Source of the DNA: Asaccharospora irregularis DSM 2635
GTDB lineage: Bacteria; Bacillota; Clostridia; Peptostreptococcales; Peptostreptococcaceae
Assembly: GCF_900129815.1 (NCBI RefSeq)
Contig: NZ_FQWX01000002.1
Span: 1-64,000 of the forward strand
Reading direction: 5' to 3'
Length of the DNA: 64,000 nucleotides
How positions within the stretch are numbered: position 1 is the stretch's first letter; the number at the start of each line of letters is the position of its first letter. The notes under the pieces are model-generated. The model saw only the letters and a program-made list of their open reading frames with translations, made no database searches and was not told the origin of the DNA. Position numbers and translations under genes: made by a program. Of this stretch, positions 54,838 through 64,000 are shown piece after piece.

Positions 54838-56826
54838 ATGAAGAATCTATCTAAAGTATCAGATGGATATTTAGAAAATAAAATTAAATATTTAAAATTA
54901 CTCGCAAAACAGTATCCTAGCATATCAAAGGCAAGTACTGAAATTATAAATTTAGAGGCAATACTAAATCTTCCAAAGGGAACAGAGCATTTTATAACAG
55001 ATATACATGGGGAGTACGAACCATTTGTTCATGTGCTTAAAAATGGATCTGGTGTAATAAAAAGAAAGATAGAAGAATTATTTTCAGACACATTAGATGA
55101 AAGTGAAAAGAAAATGTTGGCTACCCTTGTTTATTATCCAGAAGAAAAAATAGAGTTAATTACTAAACAAGAAGATAATATAGAGGATTTTTATAGAAAA
55201 AATATATATAGGCTTATAGAGCTTTGTAGGTATGCATCTAGTAAGTATACAAGATCTAAGGTAAGAAAGCTTTTACCGGATGATTTTAAGTATATAATAG
55301 AAGAGCTACTACACGAGCATATGAACAGCCAACACAAAAAAGAGTACTACAAAAGCATTGTAGAAACAATAATACAAATAGATAGAGCAAAAGAATTTAT
55401 AATAGCTATATCCACAGCGATACAGAAACTAGTTGTAGATAAGCTTCACATTATTGGAGATATTTATGATAGAGGACCGAGACCAGATATAATAGTAGAT
55501 AAATTAATAGAACACCACTGTGTAGATATACAATGGGGAAACCATGATATATTATGGATGGGTGCTGCTTCTGGAGAAAAAACTTGTATAGCAAATGCAC
55601 TTAGGATATCAGCTAGATACGCAAATTTAGATATAATAGAGGATATTTATGGAATAAACTTACTTCCGCTTGCTACATTTGCAATGGATATGTACAAAGA
55701 CGATCCTTGCAAGGATTTTATGCCGAAAACTAATGACCAGAGCTTTACAAGTAGAGAAAAATCATTAATAGCTAAGATGCATAAGGCAATAAGTATAATT
55801 CAGTTTAAATTAGAAGGGGAAGTAATAAATAGAAGACCTGAATTTGAGATGGATCATAGACTTCTTTTAAATAATATAAACTACGATAATGGAACAATAA
55901 ATATAAAGGGAAAAGAGTATAAATTAAAGGATACGTATTTCCCTACTATAGATAAAAACAATCCATATAAACTCACAAATGAAGAAAAAAATATAATTGA
56001 TAAGCTGGTAATTTCATTTAAGAGAAGTGAGAAGCTACAAAAGCATGTTTCATTTTTATTTTCAAAAGGAAGTATATACTTAAAAGCCAATTCAAATCTT
56101 TTAATACACGGCTGTATCCCACTAAATGAAGATGGAAGCTTTATGTCCATGAAAATAAAAGGAAAAGAATACAGTGGAAAAGCCTTGATGGATAAGATGG
56201 AAGCCTTATCTAGAGAGGGGTATTTCTTTGAAAGTAAATCTAATCAAAAACAATATGGAATGGATATTATGTGGTATTTATGGACTGGGAAATGTTCATC
56301 TCTGTTTGGAAAAGACGATATGACAACATTTGAAAGATATTTTATAAATGAAAAAGAAACACACAAGGAAAATAAGAATCCATATTTTAAATTTAGAGAA
56401 GACGAGAGTATATGTGAAAAGATATTCGAGGAATTTGGACTTGAGGTAGAGGGTTCTCATATAATAAATGGGCACGTTCCAGTTGAAAGTAAAAAGGGAG
56501 AAAGCCCTATAAAGGCAAATGGTAAAATACTTGTAATCGACGGAGGATTCTCTAGGGCTTATCAAAATAAGACGGGGATAGCAGGGTATACTCTGATATA
56601 TAATTCTTATAGTTTGCAATTAGTGTCGCATGAACCGTTTAATTGTGCAGAGGAAGCTATTGTAAATGAGAGTGATATTTTATCTACGACAGTAGTAGTT
56701 GAACATAAAGCTGAGAGAAAAAGAGTAAGAGATACAGATAATGGAATAAAAATTCAAGAAGAAATAGATGACTTAAAATTACTTTTAATGGCTTACAAAA
56801 AAGGTCTGATAAAGGAATTGCAATAG
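54838..56826 (+). CDS. fbp: class III fructose-1,6-bisphosphatase
   Basis: Gluconeogenic phosphatase of the Firmicutes-specific class III (metallophosphoesterase fold, PEP-activated in B. subtilis). The 662 residues have [45 protein letters not shown] and the late HIINGHVPV, which carry the metal ligands. Length matches the family. TGGAGG precedes the ATG. It is a single-gene unit with its own promoter and a strong terminator. Confidence 0.96.
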   Translation: MKNLSKVSDGYLENKIKYLKLLAKQYPSISKASTEIINLEAILNLPKGTEHFITDIHGEYEPFVHVLKNGSGVIKRKIEELFSDTLDESEKKMLATLVYYPEEKIELITKQEDNIEDFYRKNIYRLIELCRYASSKYTRSKVRKLLPDDFKYIIEELLHEHMNSQHKKEYYKSIVETIIQIDRAKEFIIAISTAIQKLVVDKLHIIGDIYDRGPRPDIIVDKLIEHHCVDIQWGNHDILWMGAASGEKTCIANALRISARYANLDIIEDIYGINLLPLATFAMDMYKDDPCKDFMPKTNDQSFTSREKSLIAKMHKAISIIQFKLEGEVINRRPEFEMDHRLLLNNINYDNGTINIKGKEYKLKDTYFPTIDKNNPYKLTNEEKNIIDKLVISFKRSEKLQKHVSFLFSKGSIYLKANSNLLIHGCIPLNEDGSFMSMKIKGKEYSGKALMDKMEALSREGYFFESKSNQKQYGMDIMWYLWTGKCSSLFGKDDMTTFERYFINEKETHKENKNPYFKFREDESICEKIFEEFGLEVEGSHIINGHVPVESKKGESPIKANGKILVIDGGFSRAYQNKTGIAGYTLIYNSYSLQLVSHEPFNCAEEAIVNESDILSTTVVVEHKAERKRVRDTDNGIKIQEEIDDLKLLLMAYKKGLIKELQ

Positions 56827-56852
56827 TTATAAAGTAATAATATCAAAAAAAT

Positions 56853-56895
56853 AAAATGCCTACTATTTACAGATTAAATAGTAGGCATTTTTTGT
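56853..56895 (+). terminator. intrinsic terminator after fbp
   Basis: Perfect 16-bp stem, 56853-56868 (AAAATGCCTACTATTT) with 56876-56891, 7-base loop, T run. Confidence 0.92.
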
Positions 56896-56964
56896 GCAAA
56901 AAAATATGTAATATTTTATAAATTATTTAAATAAGCTTATATAAACAAGAGAGGAGGACAGGGT

Positions 56965-57933
56965 ATGAATAAACTTTGTGATGAAGTATTAAATTCTCTT
57001 AGTGTAAATATAAGGGAAAGAGTAAAAAGAATTTCTGATGAACATACAAATATAGAAGAAATAAGAATAAGATCAGAAAAGCCATTGATAATAAATGCAG
57101 GAAATAGAGATTACTTTTATAATGAGAGTTTGGATAAATTGGACTTAAAAATAGACAACCCATATATAGTGTCACGAGAAGATGTAGAACAGACATTTCA
57201 AATAATATGTAAGTACTCAATACACTCATTTATGGACGATATAAAAAAGGGATTTATAACTTTAAGAGGCGGTCATAGAGTGGGATTAGTTGGAAAGGTT
57301 ATAGCAGAAGATGAGCAAATAAAAAATATAAAAAATATATCATCTTTAAATATTAGGATTTCAAGACAAATAATTGGATGTTCAGATAAAATTTTAAGAC
57401 ATATATTAGGAGAGAATAATCAGGTAAACAACACATTAATAATTTCTCCTCCACAATGCGGAAAGACTACTTTAATTAGGGATATAGTTAGAAATTTGAG
57501 CAATGGAAATAGAAATTATAAGTTTAGAGGAATAAAGGTAGGATTAATAGATGAACGTAATGAAATAGCAGGATCATACCTAGGAGTTCCGCAAATGGAT
57601 GTTGGAATAAAAACGGATATAATAGAGACTTGCCCAAAAGATTTAGGTATTATGATGCTTCTAAGATCTATGTCTCCGAATGTAATAGTAACCGATGAGA
57701 TAGGCAAAGAGAGTGAGGTAAAGGCTCTATACACTGCTTTAAATGGGGGAGTAAATTTAATAACCACAGTTCATGGAAATTCTATAGAAGATATAAAAAA
57801 TAGAAAGGAACTCAGTTCTTTGGTGGATAGAGCTTTGTTTAAAAAAGTAATAATATTGTCTGCAAAAAAAGGACCTGGAACAATAGAAAAAATATACGAT
57901 TTAGAAGAAAAGAGATGGTATTTTGCAAATTAA
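56965..57933 (+). CDS. spoIIIAA: SpoIIIAA, AAA+ ATPase of the sporulation feeding tube
   Basis: Secretion-type ATPase of 322 residues that powers the SpoIIIA-SpoIIQ channel between mother cell and forespore. Walker A ISPPQCGKTTLIRD (near 152) and the Walker B-like VIVTDEIGKESE are intact. AGAGGAGG precedes the ATG. It is the first gene of the eight-gene spoIIIA operon, in B. subtilis a sigma-E operon. I could not fix a sigma-E promoter in the 70 bases upstream. Confidence 0.95.
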   Translation: MNKLCDEVLNSLSVNIRERVKRISDEHTNIEEIRIRSEKPLIINAGNRDYFYNESLDKLDLKIDNPYIVSREDVEQTFQIICKYSIHSFMDDIKKGFITLRGGHRVGLVGKVIAEDEQIKNIKNISSLNIRISRQIIGCSDKILRHILGENNQVNNTLIISPPQCGKTTLIRDIVRNLSNGNRNYKFRGIKVGLIDERNEIAGSYLGVPQMDVGIKTDIIETCPKDLGIMMLLRSMSPNVIVTDEIGKESEVKALYTALNGGVNLITTVHGNSIEDIKNRKELSSLVDRALFKKVIILSAKKGPGTIEKIYDLEEKRWYFAN

Positions 57934-58444
57934 AATATTTCTAATAGGGATTTTAGTTGGGTGCAGTTATCTGATAGGAGAGTATATCTATAAATCTTAC
58001 ATAAATAGAAACAGACAAATAAATGATCTTATAAGAGTTTTAGAAATAATGAGAATGGATTTATCTTTTGGATTATATACATTGGAGGAAATATTTAGCA
58101 GGATAGGTGAGAAAAAAGAATTTCAATTTTATAGATTTTTTAAAAGTATGGAGTATGAATTAAAGAATTATCCGGGAAAAACTTTAGAGGACATATTAGA
58201 GTCAAGCTCAGAAACTCTTCATAAATATACTTATTTACAAAAGAAGGAGGTAGATGAAGTAAAAAAACTAATACTCACTTTAGGAAAGAGCGATATAACA
58301 TCACAACAAAGAATAATTGACCTATCTGTAGAGAATCTAAAAAAGCTAACAAGCGAAACTACTGAGGATATAAATAAAAAGGGAATATTATACAAAAAAC
58401 TTATAACATTTATAGGTATAGGACTAGGGATTATATTAATTTAG
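57923..58444 (+). CDS. spoIIIAB: SpoIIIAB
   Basis: A 173-residue GspF-like sporulation membrane protein with one N-terminal membrane segment (about 3-18), a cytoplasmic helical region, and a C-terminal hydrophobic segment (about 160-173). The start is TTG at 57923 inside the end of spoIIIAA, with GAGATGG as ribosome site. No ATG preserves the first helix. The C-terminus ends abruptly at GIGLGIILI, usual for this protein. Confidence 0.9.
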   Translation: MQIKIFLIGILVGCSYLIGEYIYKSYINRNRQINDLIRVLEIMRMDLSFGLYTLEEIFSRIGEKKEFQFYRFFKSMEYELKNYPGKTLEDILESSSETLHKYTYLQKKEVDEVKKLILTLGKSDITSQQRIIDLSVENLKKLTSETTEDINKKGILYKKLITFIGIGLGIILI

Positions 58445-58455
58445 GGGGGTTGAGT

Positions 58456-58653
58456 ATGGATATAACACTGATACTAAAGGTTGCTGGTATAGGGTTATTA
58501 ATATCGGTACTAAATATGATTTTAGAAAAGACAGATAGAAAAGATTGGGCAACTTTTACGACATTAGCAGGAGTAGTAATAGTTTTGGGACTTGTATTAA
58601 CAGAAATAAGTGATTTATTTAATACAGTTAGAACAATGTTTCAACTTTACTAA
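58456..58653 (+). CDS. spoIIIAC: SpoIIIAC
   Basis: A 65-residue protein with two membrane helices (about 5-22 and 33-60). I start at ATG 58456, 6 bases after GGGGGG; the TTG at 58450 abuts that site. Length agrees with the family (65-68). Confidence 0.93.
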   Translation: MDITLILKVAGIGLLISVLNMILEKTDRKDWATFTTLAGVVIVLGLVLTEISDLFNTVRTMFQLY

Positions 58654-58668
58654 AGAGGAGGAGATATC

Positions 58669-59055
58669 TTGGAGGTAATGCAATTAGTAGGTATTGCAAT
58701 AATTTCAACTACACTTTGTTTAGTAATAAAAAAGGATAGGCCTGAAATGGCAAATTTCATAGCTATAATTACTGGTATTGTAATACTACTTTCTGTAATT
58801 TCTAAACTTAATTTCATAATAGAAAGTGTACAAAATTTAGCAGATAAAGCAAATATACCTACCATGTATATATCATTGATAATTAAGCTAATTGGAATAG
58901 CCTACATAATGGAATTTGCAATACAACTCTGTAAGGACTGTGGGGAAGGAAATATAGCTTCAAAACTTGAGTTTGGAGGAAAAATAATAGTAATGACAAT
59001 GTCATTCCCTATACTTTTATCTATTGTAGAGATGATATTAAATATAATGCCATAG
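58669..59055 (+). CDS. spoIIIAD: SpoIIIAD
   Basis: A 128-residue membrane protein related to SpoIIIAC, with helices at about 3-19, 28-46, 65-82 and 104-125. The TTG start at 58669 gives the family N-terminus MEVMQLVGI and has GAGGAGG at 58656-58662. The ATG at 58678 would be too close to a ribosome site. Confidence 0.92.
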   Translation: MEVMQLVGIAIISTTLCLVIKKDRPEMANFIAIITGIVILLSVISKLNFIIESVQNLADKANIPTMYISLIIKLIGIAYIMEFAIQLCKDCGEGNIASKLEFGGKIIVMTMSFPILLSIVEMILNIMP

Positions 59056-59069
59056 GAGAATGAACACTT

Positions 59070-60308
59070 ATGAAAAAAATATTTTGGATTATGATTACAA
59101 CGATGTTGTTATTATCAGGTAGTCAATCTATTTGTTATTCTGATAATACAGGGCTAGATAATAAAGGCGTAGAAAATCAAGTAGAAAAACAAAAGGAAGT
59201 TATGACAAGCGATGATTACGATGAGACAAAGAGCAGCATTGACAAATATATCGATGGTCAATTAGATAAGGTAGATTTGGATGGTGTACAAAATTATATA
59301 GATGAAGAGGGAAGTGTAAAAGGTTTAGATTTAAAAGTATTTATAAAAGACCTGATTCAAGGTAAAAAAAATATACTAGATTTATTTGATAAGGATCAGA
59401 TTAAATTGATAATGTTTAAAGAGTTAAAATCGAGCCTAAAAGTTGCTACAGTAATATTGGTTCTAGCACTTTTCTCTTCAATTCTAAAAAGTTTGGACAA
59501 TTCTTTTTCAACGGGAGCTATAAGTAAAATAACCACCTATATAGTATTTATAACAATGGTTTCTGTGGTTTTGATAGGGTTTAAGGATGTATTAGAGATA
59601 TCTTATAAGACGATAGACAGCACCATAGGGCTTATGCAGGTGATTATGCCTATACTTATGACACTTTTAATATTAATAGGTCTACCAATAACATCTACAG
59701 CTTTAAATCCAATTTTTATAGGTGGTGTAACTCTTATAAATATTGTTTTTAAAAAGTTCATGTTTTTATCGATTACATTAGCATTTGGAATATTAATAAT
59801 AAATAATTTATCTACAAACATAAAGCTCAAGAAGTTATCATCATTTATAAAACAGGTAAATATAGCATCTATTGGAGCTATATTTACTGTATATCTAGGA
59901 CTTGTATCAATACAGGGGTTATATGTAACTAGTTTTGATAAGTTTAGTATAAAAACTGCCAAATTTGCAATAGGAAACTTTATACCTGTTGTGGGAGGTT
60001 TTGTATCAGACTCTGTAGACATATTAATATCATCATCACAACTCATAAAAAATGTATTCGGAGGAGTTGGTCTAGTAATACTAGTTGGGATCTGTCTTAT
60101 TCCTATAATAAAAATAGTTTCTATAATAGTAGTCTATAAACTAGCTGCTATTGCTGTAGAGCCAGTTGGAGAAGAAGGGATTTCAACTTTTCTAAACGAA
60201 GTAGCAAACTTAATGATAGTAATGCTTGCTTGTATAATTGCAATAATGATAATGTTCTTTGTAACAATAGCTATACTGACATCATTAAGTGTGGTTACTC
60301 AAGGCTAG
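59070..60308 (+). CDS. spoIIIAE: SpoIIIAE
   Basis: A 412-residue membrane protein with a signal peptide (about 1-24), an extracytoplasmic charged region (about 25-125) and seven to eight membrane helices. It is the largest membrane subunit of the channel. GGAG precedes the ATG. The order and length are standard. Confidence 0.94.
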   Translation: MKKIFWIMITTMLLLSGSQSICYSDNTGLDNKGVENQVEKQKEVMTSDDYDETKSSIDKYIDGQLDKVDLDGVQNYIDEEGSVKGLDLKVFIKDLIQGKKNILDLFDKDQIKLIMFKELKSSLKVATVILVLALFSSILKSLDNSFSTGAISKITTYIVFITMVSVVLIGFKDVLEISYKTIDSTIGLMQVIMPILMTLLILIGLPITSTALNPIFIGGVTLINIVFKKFMFLSITLAFGILIINNLSTNIKLKKLSSFIKQVNIASIGAIFTVYLGLVSIQGLYVTSFDKFSIKTAKFAIGNFIPVVGGFVSDSVDILISSSQLIKNVFGGVGLVILVGICLIPIIKIVSIIVVYKLAAIAVEPVGEEGISTFLNEVANLMIVMLACIIAIMIMFFVTIAILTSLSVVTQG

Positions 60309-60318
60309 GAGGAAGTAT

Positions 60319-60891
60319 ATGTTAAATAGTATAAAAATGTGGATAGTAAGTATAATGATCGGAGCATTCATAGTAAATATAGTAGAAATGATATTACCTG
60401 AGTCTAAGATAAAACCGTATATAAATGTAGTCCTGAACTTTATATTTGTGTTTATTGTGATAACTCCAATAATAGGTCTATTTTCTAATGGTATGAGCTT
60501 AGAGGATAGAATATTAAAATCTATTGAAAAATACAATAGAGAGTATGTAGATAGTACTAACAAATTAGCAGATAAGACAGGAAATCACAGCTTAGAAAGA
60601 GGATATGAAGATGGATTAAAAGAGGTATTGGCACTAAAACTAGATGATTATGGCTATGAATTAGAAGATATAGACTTAGACGGATCTGATATTAATAATA
60701 TAAAAATAAAAGAAAAAAGTAGTAATAACAAGGACAAAAAAGACATAGAATCTAGTAAAAGTGAAAATTCTAAACAGGTATTTAAGGATAAAAATAGTCA
60801 ACACGAGTTAGATCTAAAGAGGGAAAAACTAAAAGATGACCTAGTGAAGATACTTGATGTCTCAGTTGAAACCATAGAAATTAACAAATAG
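60319..60891 (+). CDS. spoIIIAF: SpoIIIAF
   Basis: A 190-residue protein with two N-terminal membrane helices (about 5-22 and 34-52) and a soluble domain facing the intermembrane space. I chose ATG 60319 after AGGAGG; an earlier frame start (60289) lies within spoIIIAE. A lysine/serine-rich linker (about 130-165) is variable. Confidence 0.93.
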   Translation: MLNSIKMWIVSIMIGAFIVNIVEMILPESKIKPYINVVLNFIFVFIVITPIIGLFSNGMSLEDRILKSIEKYNREYVDSTNKLADKTGNHSLERGYEDGLKEVLALKLDDYGYELEDIDLDGSDINNIKIKEKSSNNKDKKDIESSKSENSKQVFKDKNSQHELDLKREKLKDDLVKILDVSVETIEINK

Positions 60892-60902
60892 GGGTTGAGT
60901 AA

Positions 60903-61451
60903 ATGTTAAAAAACTTAAATGAAAAGGATAAAAAGAAGATATTATCACTATTGTCTTTAGCAGTTGTATGCGTTATAGCATTAGGAATGTTATCTTGGCT
61001 ACAACCAGGTAACAAAACAAAGGATAAAGTGGAAGCTAAAAAAAGTGACAAGAGTGATGTATCAGAAAGTACAGAGGAACATAGCTTAGAGCAGAAGCTA
61101 AAAAAGATTCTATCCCAGATTGATGGGGCAGGAGAAGTAGATGTAATGATTACCTTTGAGTCAAGTGAAGAAATTCAACCAGCGTTCAATTCTAACCAGA
61201 CAACAGAAAAAACAGAGGAAAAGGATGCTCAGGGAGGGGAAAGAACAGTTACGACATCAAGTGAAAATAAGACTATGATAACTTCAGGGTCAAGTAATCC
61301 TGTAGTAATAAAAACTACAGAACCAAAAATAAAGGGAGTAATAGTTGTAGCAAGTGGTGCGAGTGATCCATCAGTAAAGGAAACTCTTTATAGTGCAGTA
61401 CAAACATCATTGCAAGTGGCAGGACATCAAGTTGAGGTATATTATAAATAA
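60903..61451 (+). CDS. spoIIIAG: SpoIIIAG
   Basis: A 182-residue single-pass protein (helix about 14-33) with a ring-building motif domain that forms the large SpoIIIAG ring in the intermembrane space. The domain is interrupted by a polar insertion (about 98-140, ENKTMITSGSSNPVV), as expected for the beta-triangle region. Confidence 0.93.
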   Translation: MLKNLNEKDKKKILSLLSLAVVCVIALGMLSWLQPGNKTKDKVEAKKSDKSDVSESTEEHSLEQKLKKILSQIDGAGEVDVMITFESSEEIQPAFNSNQTTEKTEEKDAQGGERTVTTSSENKTMITSGSSNPVVIKTTEPKIKGVIVVASGASDPSVKETLYSAVQTSLQVAGHQVEVYYK

Positions 61452-61483
61452 AATAAATTTTACATATAACCGGGGGGATAAAA

Positions 61484-62128
61484 ATGAAATTTAATTATAG
61501 GGGAAGAGGATTTGTAATAGTAGTATTAACAGCGATGTTAGTAGTAGTAGGAACTGTAAATTATCAGTTGAGTAAGAAATCTTTGTTAGAAACGTCAAAG
61601 GAATTTAAAGCATATGAAGAGGCTCAATTAGAAAAAAACTCAGATAACAATGCAAAAAAAGATTCTAAGAGTGAGAAGGTAGAAGTTGTAGATAGTAAAG
61701 CAAGTAAAGTAGAAGAAAAGGTAACTGAAACTAGCAAAAAGATAGAAAAACAGCTCACATCTGAAAAAAATATGAAGAAAACGTCTTATGTGATAGATAT
61801 GAAAATGACTAGGGAAAAACAAAGAAATGAGCTAGTACAAGAGTTAAATGAAATGATCAACAATCCATCTACAGCAGAAGAGTCTAGAAAAGAGGCGTCT
61901 AATATGAAGTTGGGTATAGTTAAGAACCAGGAGATGGAACTACAAATAGAAAATATTTTAAGTACTAAGGGATTTGAAAACTCTCTTGTATATATAAGTG
62001 ATAAGGGAATAAATGTAGTGGTAAACAAAGAGTCGCTGGATAAAAAAGATGCAGCAAAGATTTTTGATTTAGTGGCTCAACAATCTGGAGCAAAATATGA
62101 AAATATAAAATTAACTAATAACAAATAA
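61484..62128 (+). CDS. spoIIIAH: SpoIIIAH
   Basis: A 214-residue single-pass protein (helix about 9-27) whose C-terminal ring-building (YscJ-like) domain (about 115-210) binds SpoIIQ from the forespore. A lysine/glutamate-rich linker spans 40-100. It ends the operon. A terminator follows. spoIIQ is not in the window. Confidence 0.93.
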   Translation: MKFNYRGRGFVIVVLTAMLVVVGTVNYQLSKKSLLETSKEFKAYEEAQLEKNSDNNAKKDSKSEKVEVVDSKASKVEEKVTETSKKIEKQLTSEKNMKKTSYVIDMKMTREKQRNELVQELNEMINNPSTAEESRKEASNMKLGIVKNQEMELQIENILSTKGFENSLVYISDKGINVVVNKESLDKKDAAKIFDLVAQQSGAKYENIKLTNNK

Positions 62129-62183
62129 ACTCTTTGTGTGTAAAAAATATTATACTGGATAAAATAGTAGTATACTATTTAAA

Positions 62184-62217
62184 AAAATAACCTTAGTATT
62201 AACTAAGGTTATTTTCT
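62184..62217 (+). terminator. terminator of the spoIIIA operon
   Basis: Perfect 13-bp stem AAAATAACCTTAG (62184-62196) with 62203-62215, short loop, T-rich right arm. Confidence 0.85.
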
Positions 62218-62286
62218 TGCAAAGTGGAGCTGCATTTGGTATTATAGTTATAAAAATAGTTCCTTAAATAGGGGGTAGTATTTATC

Positions 62287-62661
62287 ATGGAAAATAATAA
62301 CTTTGGACAAGTGAAGATATCTAATGATGTAATAGCTACTATAGCTGGACTTGCAGCTTTAGAAGTTGAAGGCATAGAAACGACAACAACATTAACAGAT
62401 AAATTACTTAAAAATAACGGTGTAAAAATACAAATAGAAGAAGAGGAAGTTAACTTAGATGTAATGGTTATGATAAAGTATGGAATATCTATACCAGATA
62501 CTGCTTTTAAAGTACAAGAAAATGTAAAAAATACTGTTGAAACAATGACAGGATTGAAAGTTTCTCAAGTGAATATACATATTCAAGGAATCAGCTTTAA
62601 GAAAGAAAAAGCTGAAAAAGAAGAAACTAAGCAGACTAAACAACAATCTAAAAAAAGTTAA
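62287..62661 (+). CDS. Asp23/Gls24-family protein (YqhY-like)
   Basis: A 124-residue Asp23-family protein with the motifs IATIAGLAALEVEGIE, VMVMIKYGISIPDTAFKVQENVK and VNIHIQGISF, and a Lys/Glu/Gln-rich tail (about 102-124). B. subtilis YqhY lies between the acc genes and nusB and influences acetyl-CoA carboxylase. Here it sits directly between spoIIIAH and nusB, with no accB or accC. A weak ribosome site (AGGGGG, 62270-62275) lies upstream. A terminator follows. Confidence 0.9.
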   Translation: MENNNFGQVKISNDVIATIAGLAALEVEGIETTTTLTDKLLKNNGVKIQIEEEEVNLDVMVMIKYGISIPDTAFKVQENVKNTVETMTGLKVSQVNIHIQGISFKKEKAEKEETKQTKQQSKKS

Positions 62662-62667
62662 TATAAG

Positions 62668-62693
62668 CCCTCTGAAAACTCAGAGGGTTTTTT
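62668..62693 (+). terminator. intrinsic terminator before nusB
   Basis: Perfect 8-bp GC-rich stem CCCTCTGA (62668-62675) / TCAGAGGG (62680-62687), 4-base loop, six T. Confidence 0.92.
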
Positions 62694-62734
62694 GTGTTAA
62701 CACTGACATAACAAACTAAGGAGGATTACAGCTA

Positions 62735-63244
62735 ATGAAAAATGATAAAGCCAAAAAAGTTACTACGAGAGAATTTATGATGAAATTAATCTATCAAGTA
62801 GATATAAACAAAGAAGGGATGGAAAGTTTAGAAGGTATGATAGAGAGTTTTTTAGAAGACAATTTAGAATACATTCAAGCTAGATATCAAGAATTAAGAC
62901 TACAATACTCTAATAATCCAAACATAAAATTAGATAGCTTAACTTTAGAGGATATAGTAGATAAAGAATATATGAAAAAGATAAGTTCTTATCTAAAAGA
63001 CAATAGTGAAGAGGTGGATGGATTAATAGACAAATACGCAAAAAATTGGTCGGTAAGTAGAATGCCAAGAGTAGACATATCTATACTAAGACTATCTTTG
63101 TGCGAGATGTTATGCTTGGAAGATATCCCTAAAAGAGTTTCTGTAAATGAGGCTGTAGAATTAGCAAAAATATATTGTGATGATAAGGCTCCTAAGTTTA
63201 TAAATGGAATACTAGGAAGTGTTATTGATGAGATCGGAGAATAA
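62735..63244 (+). CDS. nusB: transcription antitermination factor NusB
   Basis: All-helical RNA-binding protein (with NusE/S10 it binds boxA in rRNA transcripts). At 169 residues it is about 30 longer than E. coli NusB because of an insertion near 45-85 ([21 protein letters not shown]). The conserved core [44 protein letters not shown] is intact. AGGAGG precedes the ATG. The Kae1-like gene starts within its last codons. Confidence 0.93.
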   Translation: MKNDKAKKVTTREFMMKLIYQVDINKEGMESLEGMIESFLEDNLEYIQARYQELRLQYSNNPNIKLDSLTLEDIVDKEYMKKISSYLKDNSEEVDGLIDKYAKNWSVSRMPRVDISILRLSLCEMLCLEDIPKRVSVNEAVELAKIYCDDKAPKFINGILGSVIDEIGE

Positions 63245-64000
63245 TATAATAATTGGAATAGATACTAGCTGCTATACTACTTCTATAGCAGCTATATCTT
63301 TAGATGAAAAAGTCTTGTTTAATGAAAGAATAGTTTTAGATGTAAAAGAGAACTCCAAAGGTCTAAGACAGAGTGAGGCAGTTTTTCAACATATAAATAA
63401 CATAAGCAAGATAAGTGAGAAAATAGAAAAGCTAATAGAAAATTATAACATTAAGGGTATATGTGCATCAAAAAGACCTAGGCCGGTAGAAGGGTCTTAT
63501 ATGCCAGTATTTAATGTAGGCTATAATGTCGGCAAATTAATGTCGACTATTTCAAAATGTCCTTTTTATGAAACGAGCCACCAGGAAAATCATATTGAGG
63601 CAAGTTTATTTGAACATAAATTAAAAGATAAAAATAAGTTTTTGTCAGTTCATATGTCGGGAGGGACAATGGAGGTTCTTTTGGTATCAAAGGATATAAA
63701 TGCTTACAATATAGATATAGTTGGAGGAAGTCGTGATATAAGCTTTGGACAACTTATAGATAGGGTTGGAGTAAGCATGGGATATAAGTTTCCTGCTGGA
63801 AGATATATAGATGAAAACGCTTTAAATTGCACTGAAAAAATACTTCAAGGGCTAAAAACTTCCGTAAAAGATGGATATATGAATCTCTCAGGTCTTGAAA
63901 ATCAAGTCAATAGAATAATAGATAAAAATACAAAGGAATATATATCTAAATTAGTTTTAGACTCAGTTGTTAGAAATATGTTTAAAGTACTAGTGTATTT
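63228..64000 (+). CDS. Kae1/TsaD-like domain protein, truncated by the window end
   Basis: Open from ATG 63228 to the window edge (257 codons so far). It begins [20 protein letters not shown], as in the Kae1/TsaD (ASKHA ATPase) family, and has the metal-binding HxExH in [11 protein letters not shown] and a later [14 protein letters not shown] in place of the classical DDAxGExFDK. Kae1/TsaD makes t6A in tRNA, but the second motif differs, so this may be a paralogue of unknown role rather than TsaD itself. AGGAAG lies 8 bases upstream. It overlaps nusB by 17 bases. Confidence 0.8.
   Translation, partial: MRSENNIIIGIDTSCYTTSIAAISLDEKVLFNERIVLDVKENSKGLRQSEAVFQHINNISKISEKIEKLIENYNIKGICASKRPRPVEGSYMPVFNVGYNVGKLMSTISKCPFYETSHQENHIEASLFEHKLKDKNKFLSVHMSGGTMEVLLVSKDINAYNIDIVGGSRDISFGQLIDRVGVSMGYKFPAGRYIDENALNCTEKILQGLKTSVKDGYMNLSGLENQVNRIIDKNTKEYISKLVLDSVVRNMFKVLVY

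Noticed and set aside
56895-56964. Sigma-E promoter before spoIIIAA
   Set aside because: Expected from biology, but no pair of elements at 14-15 base spacing could be read with confidence in this AT-rich stretch.

Overview
The window looks like chromosomal core DNA of a low-GC, spore-forming Firmicute, most likely of the Clostridioides/Peptostreptococcaceae group. The evidence is the AT-rich, AGA/ATA-heavy codon use, a complete spoIIIAA-AH operon, spoVM and ylbJ, FabK in place of FabI, a class III fructose-bisphosphatase, and a PrkC with two PASTA domains and a Ser/Gly/Asn-rich tail. The family assignment rests on remembered gene order and protein character, not on a database search.

Layout. 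1-180: tail of an unidentified gene. 349-2067: mtnN-trpS. 2142-5606: a LytS/LytT-type two-component system followed by a CstA-family transporter whose 3' end carries an exact 38-bp tandem duplication. 5871-8219: a small membrane protein, a YteA/DksA-type zinc protein, lspA and an rluD-family gene. 8223-10320: pyrR and uraA/pyrP, each preceded by a PyrR-type attenuator. 10446-12756 (minus): a small membrane protein and rqcH. 12938-24696: a long housekeeping run (dapF, yicC, gmk, rpoZ, coaBC, priA, def, fmt, DUF116, a zinc metallopeptidase, rsmB, rlmN). 24715-30791: prpC, prkC, rsgA, rpe, thiN, a flavodoxin-like gene, a 48-residue membrane ORF and the 24-codon spoVM gene. 30852-37290: rpmB (minus), an Asp23 protein, a FakA/YloV-type kinase, recG, rsmD, coaD and a coiled-coil protein. 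37427-40004 (minus): ylbJ and tmcAL. 40332-42405: ackA, yceD, rpmF. 42578-49488: the FapR-controlled fatty-acid operon (fapR plsX fabH fabK fabD fabG acpP fabF). 49727-54673: signalling genes, namely a TPR diguanylate cyclase and a sensory [FeFe]-hydrogenase-like protein overlapping a SpoIIE-type phosphatase. 54838-56826: fbp. 56965-62128: the spoIIIA operon. 62287-64000: a second Asp23 protein, nusB, and a Kae1/TsaD-like gene cut by the window end.

How the genes fit together. Most of the window is translation, nucleotide, cofactor and envelope housekeeping in the order also known from Bacillus subtilis (yloC-gmk-rpoZ-coaBC-priA-def-fmt-rsmB-rlmN-prpC-prkC-rsgA-rpe-thiN-spoVM-rpmB-yloU-yloV-recG, then fapR-plsX-fab). 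Regulation can be read directly in three places: two PyrR attenuators, a FapR palindrome at the fapR start site, and many intrinsic terminators. No mobile elements, tRNA or rRNA genes, or CRISPR arrays were seen.

The points most worth following are the hydrogenase-like sensor/phosphatase pair with an unrecognised phosphatase C-terminal domain, the frame-disrupting duplication in the cstA-family gene, the predicted pyruvate-type sensing and uptake module, the short spoVM and neighbouring micro-ORF, and the uraA leader in which the terminator stem contains the ribosome binding site.
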